This document shows, piece after piece, positions 17,168 through 25,138 of a stretch of 64,000 nt of DNA (position 1 is the stretch's first letter; each line of letters starts with the position of its first letter). The DNA is taken from contig OY970164.1 of NCBI GenBank assembly GCA_963706555.1, positions 3,224,001 through 3,288,000 on the forward strand, given 5' to 3'. The position numbers and the translations under genes were made by a program. The notes under the pieces are model-generated. The model saw only the letters and a list, made by a program, of their open reading frames with translations, was not told the origin of the DNA and did not search any database. Origin of the DNA: Bog-473 sp963706555. GTDB taxonomy: Bacteria; Actinomycetota; Acidimicrobiia; Acidimicrobiales; RAAP-2.

Positions 17168-18051
17168 CTGTCGACCGCCACTTTGCCGGCCCTTCCGCCA
17201 CCAGCGGCGTAGCGACCGGCGGGCGTCCAACTCGGAACGAGGTTGCGCTCGGCGCAGAACTGCTGGCTCTCGATGTTCGTGCCGTTACGCGGCGGGTTGT
17301 CGGTCGGGTCGTTGGCGAGCCAGGCGGCGACCGCGCCGCAGACCTCGGGAGGGGCAGCGTACGAGAGGTCGAGGCCTTCCAATTCGGCCGTGTGCAGGGC
17401 CATACGCTCAGTGGCGATGAAGCCCGGATGGACGTTGTAGGCGGTAATTCCCTTGTCGCCCAATTCGACGGCCAGAATTCCGGCGGCTTTGAACAGGCCG
17501 GCCTTGCCAACCGCGTAGCCGATGCCGTAACTGCCCATGTCGAGCGGATCCGTGTAGGCCACACCGGAGGTGACGTTCAGAACGGTCCCCTTGCCCCTTT
17601 TGACCATGCCGGGAACGAGCAGCTTGATAAGGGTCAGCGGCGCCACGATATCGATGTCGATCTCTTCCTGCAGATCGGCCAGATCGAGATCGAGCACCGA
17701 AGCTTGCGCCCCCTTCCCGGTGTAGATGGCGTTGTTGACAAGGACGTCAACATGGCCCCACTTGGCGAGCACTTCCCCCACGGCCAGGCCGATGGAGAGC
17801 GGGTCGGACAGGTCCATCCGAACCGGGAGGGCCTCCTGGCCCTGCTCACGGACGGCGTCAGCGGTGTTCTCGACACTTCCGGGCAGGCCGCGTACGGCGC
17901 CGTCGTGGCCAACGTCGAACCCGCTCCCTTCTTGGACCGTACGTGCGGTGACAGCGACGTCGAAACCGACTTTGGCCAGTTCGATGGCGATGGACCGACC
18001 CACGCCACGGCTGGCGCCGGTCACCAGCGCCACTCTTCGTTCGTTCGCCAT
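17164..18051 (-). CDS. short-chain dehydrogenase/reductase
   Basis: 295 residues; ATG at 18051 behind GGGGGA. Classical SDR: TGASRGVG cofactor loop (about residues 11-18), VLVNNA, catalytic Ser in NVTSGVAY, and the YAVGK Tyr-Lys pair. The enzyme is longer than the 250-residue norm because of an insertion after the ARTVQEG segment. It resembles the SDR at 36375, which has the same insertion and a similar active-site region, so the two are paralogues. First in a two-gene operon with the Gfo/Idh oxidoreductase; divergent from the SnoaL-like gene at 18311. Confidence 0.88.
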   Translation of the reverse strand: MANERRVALVTGASRGVGRSIAIELAKVGFDVAVTARTVQEGSGFDVGHDGAVRGLPGSVENTADAVREQGQEALPVRMDLSDPLSIGLAVGEVLAKWGHVDVLVNNAIYTGKGAQASVLDLDLADLQEEIDIDIVAPLTLIKLLVPGMVKRGKGTVLNVTSGVAYTDPLDMGSYGIGYAVGKAGLFKAAGILAVELGDKGITAYNVHPGFIATERMALHTAELEGLDLSYAAPPEVCGAVAAWLANDPTDNPPRNGTNIESQQFCAERNLVPSWTPAGRYAAGGGRAGKVAVDS

Positions 18052-18310
18052 GTGTTCCCCCAGATATTGGTACGGGGCCCACGTGAGGGGGCCGGGATCA
18101 TTACTGCCGTCGGGCACGCTAACGCGCGTGGGCGATGCGCACACCTCTCCATTTGTGCAACGGTGACGGGAGGGTGTCGTCGTGGCCCACGGGCCTCGCC
18201 TGGTGACCGACGGGGCCAACTGGTTGGGCGACGGGAACGCCCTGCTGCGACAGTTGAGCCGGAGAGAGAATCCAGAGAGCGGAGCAGGAGAAAGAGAAAG
18301 AGGAAGCGGT

Positions 18311-18793
18311 ATGGCAAATGTCGAACAGGAGCTACTGCGAATGGCAGAGACACTCCGTGTGCTCGAGGACGAGCGCGAGATCATCCGGTTGATAAGCGCC
18401 TACGGACCCGCTGTCGACAGCGGGCAGAGCGCGGCCGCCGCCGCCCTGTGGACCGAGGATGGCGTCTACGACACGGATTCCGCAGTTTGGACCGGGCGAG
18501 CCGAAATCGCCGGCATGGTCGAAGGCGACTTCCACCAGAAGCTCATTGCCGGGGGCGCGGCCCATGTACTGGGTGTCCCGCACATCCTCGTCGACGGGCA
18601 TCGGGCAGTCGCCACGTGCTACTCCCGGGTGTTCCGCCACGGGGAAGGCGGCTTCGAGCTCTGGCGCGTGGCGGTGAACCGCTGGGAGTTGGTGCGCACA
18701 CCCGAAGGCTGGCGCGCGAGCTATCGCACCAACCGCCTGCTCAATGGATCAGAGGCCGCCCGGGAATTGCTCGCGCGGGCCGGAGACTACTGA
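18311..18793 (+). CDS. SnoaL-like / nuclear transport factor 2 family protein
   Basis: 160 residues; ATG at 18311 after a purine-rich AGGAAG stretch. The sequence has the cone-shaped alpha+beta barrel pattern of the family: EREIIRLISAYGPAVDSG..AALWTEDGVYD, then a GRAEI turn and the alternating strands around VPHILVDGHRAVATCYSRVF. Such proteins act as small hydratases, isomerases or dehydratases, or merely bind ligand; the reaction cannot be deduced. A tandem repeat follows 17 bp after its stop. Confidence 0.8.
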   Translation: MANVEQELLRMAETLRVLEDEREIIRLISAYGPAVDSGQSAAAAALWTEDGVYDTDSAVWTGRAEIAGMVEGDFHQKLIAGGAAHVLGVPHILVDGHRAVATCYSRVFRHGEGGFELWRVAVNRWELVRTPEGWRASYRTNRLLNGSEAARELLARAGDY

Positions 18794-18810
18794 GCCGCCT
18801 CTGAGCCACC

Positions 18811-18917
18811 CGGTCGCCACAGACCGCTCGGTCGCCACAGACCGCCCGGTCGCACAGACCGCTCGGTCGCCGCAGACCGCCGGGGCGCCACAGACCGCCG
18901 GGGCGCCACAGACCGCC
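18811..18917. repeat. 18-bp tandem repeat, six copies
   Basis: Unit CGGTCGCCACAGACCGCT; third copy has lost one base. Each unit can fold, since CGGTC and GACCG pair around a six-base loop. It lies between two convergent genes and could act as a bidirectional transcription stop, although no U-tract is present. Confidence 0.9.
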
Positions 18918-18944
18918 TGGTCGCCCGAGGGTCCCCTCCAAGGA

Positions 18945-19751
18945 TTAGACCGAGAGGTGACGCTCCAAGAACGAGTTGATGGCTCCCAGGGTCGGATTGG
19001 GGTACTCGAGGAGCATGCCGTGACCTCCCCGGGGCAGCACCTCGAGGGTGGCATGGCCGATGCACTGCGCGATCTCGATCGATTGGCGAGGTGGGGTCAA
19101 GACGTCCTCGGCGCCGACGAGGACGAGCGTCGGCGTGGTCACCGTTGCGAGCTCGGCCCGGCGATCGAACGTCCGGATGGCCACAGCCTGAGCCTCGAAG
19201 GCCTCATCGCTGGTGGCTTCCGGGCCATCAGCACGGAGTCTCACTATCCGCAGTGCCCGGTCGTGATCCGTGAGAGTGGACGGGGTGAATATCCATGGTG
19301 CCCCCGCGGTGGCAGCCAGCAACGGGTCGATGCCCATTCGACGAAACGCCAGGACGCTGTCCAGCCAGCAATGTTGCAGCTCGCTGTAACAGGGGAGCGT
19401 GCTGAGAAGTACGGCCGCCGTGAGCAGCTCCGGGTGGTCGATCAGGAGTGATTGCACGATGGTGCCGCCCAGGGACCACCCCAGCGCTGCGACCGGTCCC
19501 ACCCCGAGGTGCTCGATCAGCGCCGTCGCGTCGGTGGCCATCTGCTCGATGCTGTACGGACCGGGTGGGACGCCGCTGCGACCCGTACCCCGGTTGTCGC
19601 ATGTGATGACCCGGTAGCGCCGAGCGAGGGCGGGCACAACCGGGGCGAAGCCGAGCCGACTCGCCCCGAGACCCGAGAGGAGCAGAAGCGGCGGACCCTC
19701 GCCGACAACCTCGTAGAACAGGTCGAATGCGTCGAGCTTGATGTGCGGCAC
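18945..19751 (-). CDS. alpha/beta hydrolase
   Basis: 268 residues, usual length for a single-domain hydrolase. The oxyanion-side loop is LLLSGLGASRLGF; the nucleophile is the Ser of GWSLGG (about residue 96); the acid is the Asp of GAEDVLTPP; the catalytic His is in RGGHGMLLEY. It lacks a signal peptide and so is cytoplasmic. A C-C hydrolase, esterase or lactonase role in the catabolic cluster is possible; the sequence alone does not decide. It ends 27 bp from the 18-bp repeat array. Confidence 0.87.
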   Translation of the reverse strand: MPHIKLDAFDLFYEVVGEGPPLLLLSGLGASRLGFAPVVPALARRYRVITCDNRGTGRSGVPPGPYSIEQMATDATALIEHLGVGPVAALGWSLGGTIVQSLLIDHPELLTAAVLLSTLPCYSELQHCWLDSVLAFRRMGIDPLLAATAGAPWIFTPSTLTDHDRALRIVRLRADGPEATSDEAFEAQAVAIRTFDRRAELATVTTPTLVLVGAEDVLTPPRQSIEIAQCIGHATLEVLPRGGHGMLLEYPNPTLGAINSFLERHLSV

Positions 19752-19782
19752 TCGTCAACCAGAACCGAAGACGCGGGCAGGT

Positions 19783-21024
19783 TCAGGCCGAGACCGGCAT
19801 CGGGAATCGTTCAGCAATTCGCTCTTGCGTCACACGAGGAGTCCAGCGATCCTCGTACTCGGACCACACATTGCGGAGCTTCGGAATCACACGAGTCGCG
19901 AAGAGCTCATTGTTCTGCGCCGCCACCTCCTCTGGCAGATTTCCAACGTGCATGCACGTGATCAGTTGGCCGATACGCATGTCCGAGACGAGCGCTCGGA
20001 CCCGCTGCTCTACCCGCTCGGGCGTTCCCGCAATGATGTAACCGAGCTCGTCGTACTCCCAAAAGTCGAGTTCTCCTCGGTCGGCTTTTTTCCGTTCCTC
20101 CGACGAGATCACCTGCTGGCGCAGGAGTTGTTGGCGCAGCGACGCCGAGGACAGATAGCCCGGGGGCGTGGCGAACTCGAGGGCGACTCGGTTCTGCCGA
20201 TAGAAGTAGCGCACGGCATCGGCATACTGGGCCTTGGCTTCCTTGTCGGAGTCTGCACAGCAGATGATCTGCGTGAAGGCCATCCGGTTCGGGTTCATGT
20301 TGGCCCCGTTGCGTTCCGTGTGCTCCCAGAATGCGTCAACGATTGGTTTGGCATTCTGCGTGCCATGGAAGGAGAGATAGCCGTAGCAGTAGTCGAGCGC
20401 GTTCACCACGTCCCACGTCTCCACGCTGCCGGATCCGGGTATCCAGATCGGGATGTCCTTCTGGAGGGGCCGCGGCCACGGGTTGACGTAGCGGAGCTTG
20501 GTGAAGCGTCCATTGAAGGCGAATGGCGCCTCCGCCGTCCACGCCCGATGGATCAGCTCACGCGCCTCGTGAAAGCGGTCGCGGAGCTCGATCGGGGGTA
20601 CGCCGTAGACGAATCCGGTGTCCATGGGCGTGCCGAACACGATCCCGGCGATGACCCGACCGCCCGACAGGCAGTCCAGCATCGCGATTTCCTCGGCCAC
20701 TCGCAGGGGAGGGTTGTAGAGGGCGAGCGAGTTGCCGCAGAGAGCGATCGCCGAGTTCTCGGTGGTGACAGCGAGGATGGCGGCAATCAGATTCGGTGAA
20801 GGCGTCATGGCCAGCGACGTCTGGTGGTGTTCATTCAGGAGGAGCGAGTCCCACCCCAGTCGGTCGGCGTGTTGCATCAGGCGCAGGTACATGCGGTAGT
20901 CCTCGCCGACCTGCGTCGAATTCGTCACGGCGGTCGGCGCGGTGACCCACGAACTGTGGATGGACTTCGAGTAGTCCTCGGGTAGCCCCGTGTAGTACTG
21001 CTGCGCAAACCAGTGGAACCTCAC
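19783..21024 (-). CDS. luciferase-like monooxygenase (LLM class) flavin-dependent oxidoreductase
   Basis: 413 residues; GTG at 21024 behind AGGAGGG. The TIM-barrel LLM signature is plain: a luciferase-like N-terminus, DRLGWDSLLLNEHHQTSLAMTPSPN with the NEHH motif, LSGGRVIAGIVFGTP, and GTPERVEQRVRALV near the end. Such enzymes use reduced FMN or F420 for oxygenation or hydride transfer; cofactor choice is unclear. It lies upstream of the alpha/beta hydrolase at 18945 on the same strand with a 31-bp gap, likely co-transcribed. Its upstream region is occupied by a 16-bp repeat array, then the operator-like site at 21333. Confidence 0.87.
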   Translation of the reverse strand: MRFHWFAQQYYTGLPEDYSKSIHSSWVTAPTAVTNSTQVGEDYRMYLRLMQHADRLGWDSLLLNEHHQTSLAMTPSPNLIAAILAVTTENSAIALCGNSLALYNPPLRVAEEIAMLDCLSGGRVIAGIVFGTPMDTGFVYGVPPIELRDRFHEARELIHRAWTAEAPFAFNGRFTKLRYVNPWPRPLQKDIPIWIPGSGSVETWDVVNALDYCYGYLSFHGTQNAKPIVDAFWEHTERNGANMNPNRMAFTQIICCADSDKEAKAQYADAVRYFYRQNRVALEFATPPGYLSSASLRQQLLRQQVISSEERKKADRGELDFWEYDELGYIIAGTPERVEQRVRALVSDMRIGQLITCMHVGNLPEEVAAQNNELFATRVIPKLRNVWSEYEDRWTPRVTQERIAERFPMPVSA

Positions 21025-21033
21025 GGGCCCTCC

Positions 21034-21206
21034 TGTCTGTGTTCGTCCCTGTCTGTGTTCGTCCCTGTCTGTGTTCGTCCCTGTCTGTGTTCGACCCCGT
21101 CCGTGTTCGACCCCGTCCGTGTTCGACCCCGTCCGTGTTCGACCCCGTCCGTGTTCGACCCCGTCCGTGTCGACCCCGTCCGTGTCGACCCCGTTCGTGT
21201 CTACCC
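21034..21206. repeat. 16-bp tandem repeat, about eleven copies
   Basis: Units drift in order from TGTCTGTGTTCGTCCC (three copies) to CGTCCGTGTTCGACCC (about five), then to 15-base copies lacking one T. The array begins 10 bp from the luciferase-like start codon, so it lies inside that gene's 5' leader or promoter. It is the only large array placed clearly at a gene's 5' side. Confidence 0.9.
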
Positions 21207-21332
21207 GCCTATGCCATCCCCGCCTGTGGCAGTCGCGCCAGTGCCGTCTGCGGGCGCGCGTGCCTGCGCTCCACGTCGTCGTGAAGGCCTCGCCCGCAAC
21301 ACTGCGTTCTGTATAGCATCATTACCCGGTTA

Positions 21333-21348
21333 TTGGGTGAGTGCTCAA
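21333..21348. promoter_or_regulatory. candidate operator, TTGGGT-GAGT-GCTCAA
   Basis: Symmetric variant of the TTRGGC-N4-GCCYAA set with the same GAGT spacer as the site at 156. It lies 35 bases before the GTG of the alpha/beta hydrolase at 21383 and is the last clear site of this type in the window. Confidence 0.5.
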
Positions 21349-21382
21349 ATTCGCCGCGGCAACCATCGACAAGAGGAGGGGT

Positions 21383-22168
21383 GTGACCCTGGGGAAGATC
21401 CATCGTCATGCGGCAGGTCCGTTCGAGGTCGACGTGTGGGAAGGAGGTGCGGGCCCGCCCTTGATGTTCCTGCACGGGTACGAGCGGCATCCGGGAGACG
21501 CGCCCTTCCTCGGCCGACTCGCACAACGTCACCGTGTTTGGGCTCCGGAGCAACCTGGGTATGGGACCACGACCGGTTCCGACGAGATTCACGATCTGCT
21601 CGACCTCGTGTTGTTCTACCGGGCCCTGATCCAGGATCTCAACGCGGGCCCGGTGGATCTCGTGGGCCATTCGATCGGCGGAATGTTCGCCGCCGAAATC
21701 GCGGCGATCACACCAAACGTCGTGCGGCGGCTGGTGCTCGTGGATTCGTTCGGCCTCTGGCTCGACGAAGAGCCCGCCATGGATCCGTTTGGCACGCGAG
21801 ACCTCGCGTTGAAGGCGAAATGGCACGATCTCGCGAACCGGCCACACCCCGAGCCGAGCAACTTTGTGCCCGATCCGGGCGATCCTCAGGCTGCCTCTCT
21901 TTTCCAGGCTCGCAACTACGGAGCGGCCACCCGTTTCATGTGGCCCATTGCCGAGCGGGGGCTACGTCGCCGGCTCCGTTATCTCTCTGCGCCGACCCTG
22001 GTGGTGCAAGGCGGAGACGATGGTCTGCTCCCGGTGAGCTACGCCGAAGAGATGGTCCGGCTCATTGATGGGGCGTCGCTCGTTGTGATCGAGCGGGCGG
22101 GGCATTACCCCATGTTCGAGCAGGAGGATGCCTTCATCGAGGCGGTGGAGGCCTTCCTGTCTGAGTAA
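21383..22168 (+). CDS. alpha/beta hydrolase
   Basis: 261 residues from a GTG at 21383 preceded by AAGAGGAGGGG; an upstream in-frame start at 21341 would overlap the operator-like dyad. Ser of GHSIGG (about residue 101), Asp of QGGDDGLLP and His of AGHYPMFEQ complete the catalytic triad. MFLHGYERHPGD carries the oxyanion loop. Cytoplasmic esterase, C-C hydrolase or dehalogenase-like fold; substrate unknown. Converges on the SnoaL-like gene at 22175 with 6 bp between stops. Confidence 0.87.
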   Translation: MTLGKIHRHAAGPFEVDVWEGGAGPPLMFLHGYERHPGDAPFLGRLAQRHRVWAPEQPGYGTTTGSDEIHDLLDLVLFYRALIQDLNAGPVDLVGHSIGGMFAAEIAAITPNVVRRLVLVDSFGLWLDEEPAMDPFGTRDLALKAKWHDLANRPHPEPSNFVPDPGDPQAASLFQARNYGAATRFMWPIAERGLRRRLRYLSAPTLVVQGGDDGLLPVSYAEEMVRLIDGASLVVIERAGHYPMFEQEDAFIEAVEAFLSE

Positions 22169-22174
22169 CGCTCT

Positions 22175-22672
22175 TCAGGGCGCCTCGTCCGGGGCCCGCC
22201 AGTCGACTGACACGAATCTGTGGGCGATCAGCCATTCCTCGCCCACGGGGACCATCCGGTCACGGTAGCGGCCCACGTGGTCGAGACCCTTGCGGGTGAC
22301 GACGAGGAAATAGCTCGCGACCGTGGCCTCCGTGGGCGACACGGATTCGAAGCGAATGTTGGTGACGTTGTGGCGGAGGATGTATTTCGCACCGGCATCG
22401 GGTGGAGGAGCGGGTGGAGGAGGCGGCGCAGCCGGCTCCTCCGGCGCATTGATCGCGGCCTCCATCTGCGCCTGCAGGCCGCTCGTGTCACCGCTGAATG
22501 TGGCCACGATGGCCGCCCGGCCCACGATCGGTTTGACGCCCTTGATCTCCAGCACGCCGTCCTCGCAGAACGTCGACCCGAGCTCGTCGATGCGATACCT
22601 GTCACCCGCATGCGTGTAGCGGGCCAAGGTGTCGCGGCAACACTCTCTGGCCACGAGCTCCCACGACTCCAT
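22175..22672 (-). CDS. SnoaL-like / nuclear transport factor 2 family protein
   Basis: 165 residues. Opens CCRDTLARYTHAGDRYRIDELGSTFCEDGVLEIKGV, the usual helix-helix-strand start of the family, and closes with a strand-rich WLIAHRFVSVDW. An unusual Pro/Ala-rich stretch (EEPAAPPPPPAPPPDAG, about residues 97-113) interrupts the domain and looks like an unstructured insertion. Position after a P450 on the same strand suggests action on its product, but this is inference. Confidence 0.78.
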   Translation of the reverse strand: MESWELVARECCRDTLARYTHAGDRYRIDELGSTFCEDGVLEIKGVKPIVGRAAIVATFSGDTSGLQAQMEAAINAPEEPAAPPPPPAPPPDAGAKYILRHNVTNIRFESVSPTEATVASYFLVVTRKGLDHVGRYRDRMVPVGEEWLIAHRFVSVDWRAPDEAP

Positions 22673-22743
22673 GGGTCATCACCATAGACCTTCCCCCGGG
22701 AATCGAAATGGCAAAAATGCGCAGCGAAAACGAACGTCGAGGT

Positions 22744-24003
22744 TCAGTACGGTCGAGCGGCCCCTACCGGCGTGCCCGGCGTGAACGTCACGGGCATCGC
22801 GACCACGCCGGCGAGCTCGGGGTTTCCTTTGTAGAAGTCTGTCGCCGAACGGTCCACTACGTAGTCGGGAATGCGCGTCAACACCTCGCGCATCATGACG
22901 TCGAACAGTGACCGGGCGACGTGCATCCCGATGCAGCGGTGGGGCCCGACGCCGAAGGCCATATGGGGGTTCGGTGAACGGTCCAGGATCACCTCATCGG
23001 GCCGTTCGAAGACTTTCTCGTCGAAATTGGCCGAGAGCCAACTCAAGACCAGGTAGTCGCCCCGGCGCAGCTTCTGGCCGCCCAGTTCGACGTCCCTGGT
23101 CACAGTGCGACTGAGGAATTCGTTGACCGATGTGAACCGGAGGAACTCCTCGGTGGCGGGAGTCAACAACTCGGGTTCGTCGAGAAGGCGCTGACGTAGC
23201 TCATGGTGGGCGTCAAGGTGGAGGAGCGAGAGCGACGTCAGCGCGGTCGTGGTGTCGAGGCCTCCGGCGATCAGGTTGCGAAAGGCACCGAGGAGCTCTG
23301 CATCGGTCAGTCTGCGGCCGTCCTCGATCTCCATGGACGACAGCTTCGAGATGATGTCGTTCCTCGGATCGTGGCGTCGCAGGTCGGCAAGCTCCAACAG
23401 CTCCGCGTTGATGTCGTCCATCAGGGCCATCGAACGGGAGAATTCCTCTGCGTCCGCCGAGTACGCATTGACGGTGTGGAACACCTCGGCGTAGCGGGGC
23501 CAGCTCCCGCAGGGCAGGCCCATCATCTTCATGGTCATGATGGCCGGGAGTGGATTGGTGAAGTCAGTGACCATGTCCATCCGGCCGTCGGCGATCTTCT
23601 GATCGAGGAGCCAGGTGGCGCATTGTTCGGCGAAGGGCCGGGACGCTGCAACCGCAGGCGGCAGCAAGAACGGGTTTAACAACCGGCGCAACGCGACGTG
23701 GGTCGGACCCTCCTTCTCGGAGATTTGCGCGGACGGTACTCCGCGCATGCGGGGGATCCCCATGATGCCGATGTAGTCGATCCCGTCGGGAGCGTTCTCC
23801 TCGTACGTGGAGGAGAACGTGGCGTGGTCACGGGACACCGCGACGACTTCGTCGTAGCCGCTCACGGCCCAGAACCCGCCGGCACGAGTGTTGTAGGCCA
23901 CCGGGCACCCGGCGCGCATCTTGCGCCACTCCTCGTGCCGGTGTTGGGCGAACTCCTCCGAGAAGAGATCGAGATCAACCTCGGGCGGGTTGGCGCCGCC
24001 CAT
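22744..24003 (-). CDS. cytochrome P450
   Basis: 419 residues, normal for a soluble bacterial P450. The I-helix oxygen-binding segment is IAGGLDTTTA, the K-helix ExxR is EFLR, and the haem loop FGVGPHRCIG places the thiolate Cys at about residue 357. No membrane anchor. It is last in a run with two M24 proteins (4 bp from the stop of the second). Needs a ferredoxin and reductase; a candidate ferredoxin lies 12 kb away at 35576. Probably hydroxylates a hydrophobic substrate; not assignable to a CYP family by eye. Confidence 0.92.
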   Translation of the reverse strand: MGGANPPEVDLDLFSEEFAQHRHEEWRKMRAGCPVAYNTRAGGFWAVSGYDEVVAVSRDHATFSSTYEENAPDGIDYIGIMGIPRMRGVPSAQISEKEGPTHVALRRLLNPFLLPPAVAASRPFAEQCATWLLDQKIADGRMDMVTDFTNPLPAIMTMKMMGLPCGSWPRYAEVFHTVNAYSADAEEFSRSMALMDDINAELLELADLRRHDPRNDIISKLSSMEIEDGRRLTDAELLGAFRNLIAGGLDTTTALTSLSLLHLDAHHELRQRLLDEPELLTPATEEFLRFTSVNEFLSRTVTRDVELGGQKLRRGDYLVLSWLSANFDEKVFERPDEVILDRSPNPHMAFGVGPHRCIGMHVARSLFDVMMREVLTRIPDYVVDRSATDFYKGNPELAGVVAMPVTFTPGTPVGAARPY

Positions 24004-24007
24004 CTCC

Positions 24008-25138
24008 CTACCTTGCGCTCCGGGTCAGAAGCTCGGGGCCGGTCGGCCCGATGCGCAGCATCTCCCGTTCGAAGAAGCCGCCGATCCCTTCCTCGCTGAC
24101 CCAGGCCTGGACGCTGAGGATGGCACCCTCGTGCAAGGTGACGCCGGCGCTCCGGCCGAAGCCGACCATCGGGGTCTCTGTGCCGATGCCCATGCCGTAG
24201 GCCAGGGCGATCTCGGCCGGGCGCTCGCCGGTCGACTCCCAGGCACGGTAGAGGTCCGCACCCGTGTTGCCGGGGCGGCAGGCGGCGACGAGCGCATCGG
24301 TGGCCCGGTGGCAGCGGTCGGAGAGGGCGAGGGCGTCACGGGAGGGTCGCGCCCCTGCTGTGCGGGTGCGGGCCACCCCGCCCTCGTAGGCGGCATAGAG
24401 GGCACCGGGGGAGAGGACGACCAGCTCGCCCCGGGTGATGATGCGGTCGCTGGCCAGAGAGCGGTAGCGGACCGGACCCCGGCGTGGCGTGGCGAAGACG
24501 ACGCTTTCGCTGGGGGGCGTGGGCGCACCGAGCGCAGCCAGCGTCTCCACGTAGACCCCGAGCAGGTCCCGCTCGGAGACGCCGGGCTGCAGGGCCTCTT
24601 CCAGTGCGGCCAGTCCCGCTTCGGCCAGGGTCACGGCCAGCTCGATGCAGGCCAGCTCATCCGTCGTCTTCTCCGCGCGCAACCCGGCGAGGATCTTCGT
24701 GGCATCGACCAGCTCGAAGTTGGGCACGATGCCCGCCAGGACCTCGGCGAAGAACGGCGTGAGCGAGTCGGTGCCGACGCGGTGCGCATCGGCGAGGCCC
24801 GGGATGCCCGCCAACGCCGCGATCAGGTTCGCAGGGTTCCAGAACATCCCGTAGAGGTCGTCGTGGCCGATCTCGGGCGGGATTCCGTCATCCCAGGTCG
24901 ACAGCATGTGGATCCGACCGGTCGTGGGGATGACGACGCAGAGGGGGGCGAAGGGGTTGGCCCCGGTTCGCCAGAGCTGGCGGGCGCCGGTGGCGTAGCG
25001 GACGTTGCCGGCACGCCCGAGCACGAGCGCATCGAGCCCGGCACTCTCCGCCGCTGCGAACACGCGCCGCCGCCGCTCCTGGCGCAGCCGCGTGAAATCG
25101 ACGCGGGCGCCGTCCTCGAGGGCCATAGTCCCGGTCAT
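24008..25138 (-). CDS. M24-fold (creatinase/aminopeptidase P-like) protein lacking metal ligands
   Basis: 376 residues, an N-terminal creatinase-like domain and a C-terminal pita-bread domain. Compared with its neighbour at 25135, the first metal Asp is replaced (LSPG for VDAG), the second is Glu-Gly, the His is Tyr (LAYGMG for LAHGIG) and the first Glu is Gln; only the last Glu survives. It therefore cannot bind the dinuclear metal centre of peptidases, but metal-free M24 enzymes such as creatinase exist. ATG overlaps the upstream stop as ATGA, so the two are coupled and may form a heteromer or act on one C-N bond. Confidence 0.82.
   Translation of the reverse strand: MTGTMALEDGARVDFTRLRQERRRRVFAAAESAGLDALVLGRAGNVRYATGARQLWRTGANPFAPLCVVIPTTGRIHMLSTWDDGIPPEIGHDDLYGMFWNPANLIAALAGIPGLADAHRVGTDSLTPFFAEVLAGIVPNFELVDATKILAGLRAEKTTDELACIELAVTLAEAGLAALEEALQPGVSERDLLGVYVETLAALGAPTPPSESVVFATPRRGPVRYRSLASDRIITRGELVVLSPGALYAAYEGGVARTRTAGARPSRDALALSDRCHRATDALVAACRPGNTGADLYRAWESTGERPAEIALAYGMGIGTETPMVGFGRSAGVTLHEGAILSVQAWVSEEGIGGFFEREMLRIGPTGPELLTRSAR

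Larger units (their letters stand above)
21025..21382. other. 358-bp divergent intergenic region, half of it repeat
   Basis: Holds the 16-bp array (21034-21206), about 100 bases of GC-rich sequence without a credible gene, and the dyad at 21333-21348 shortly before the hydrolase start. Confidence 0.6.

Noticed and set aside
18811..18917. Possible CRISPR array
   Set aside because: Units are contiguous without unique spacers, and no cas genes are present. The same holds for the arrays at 21034, 38964 and 63077.
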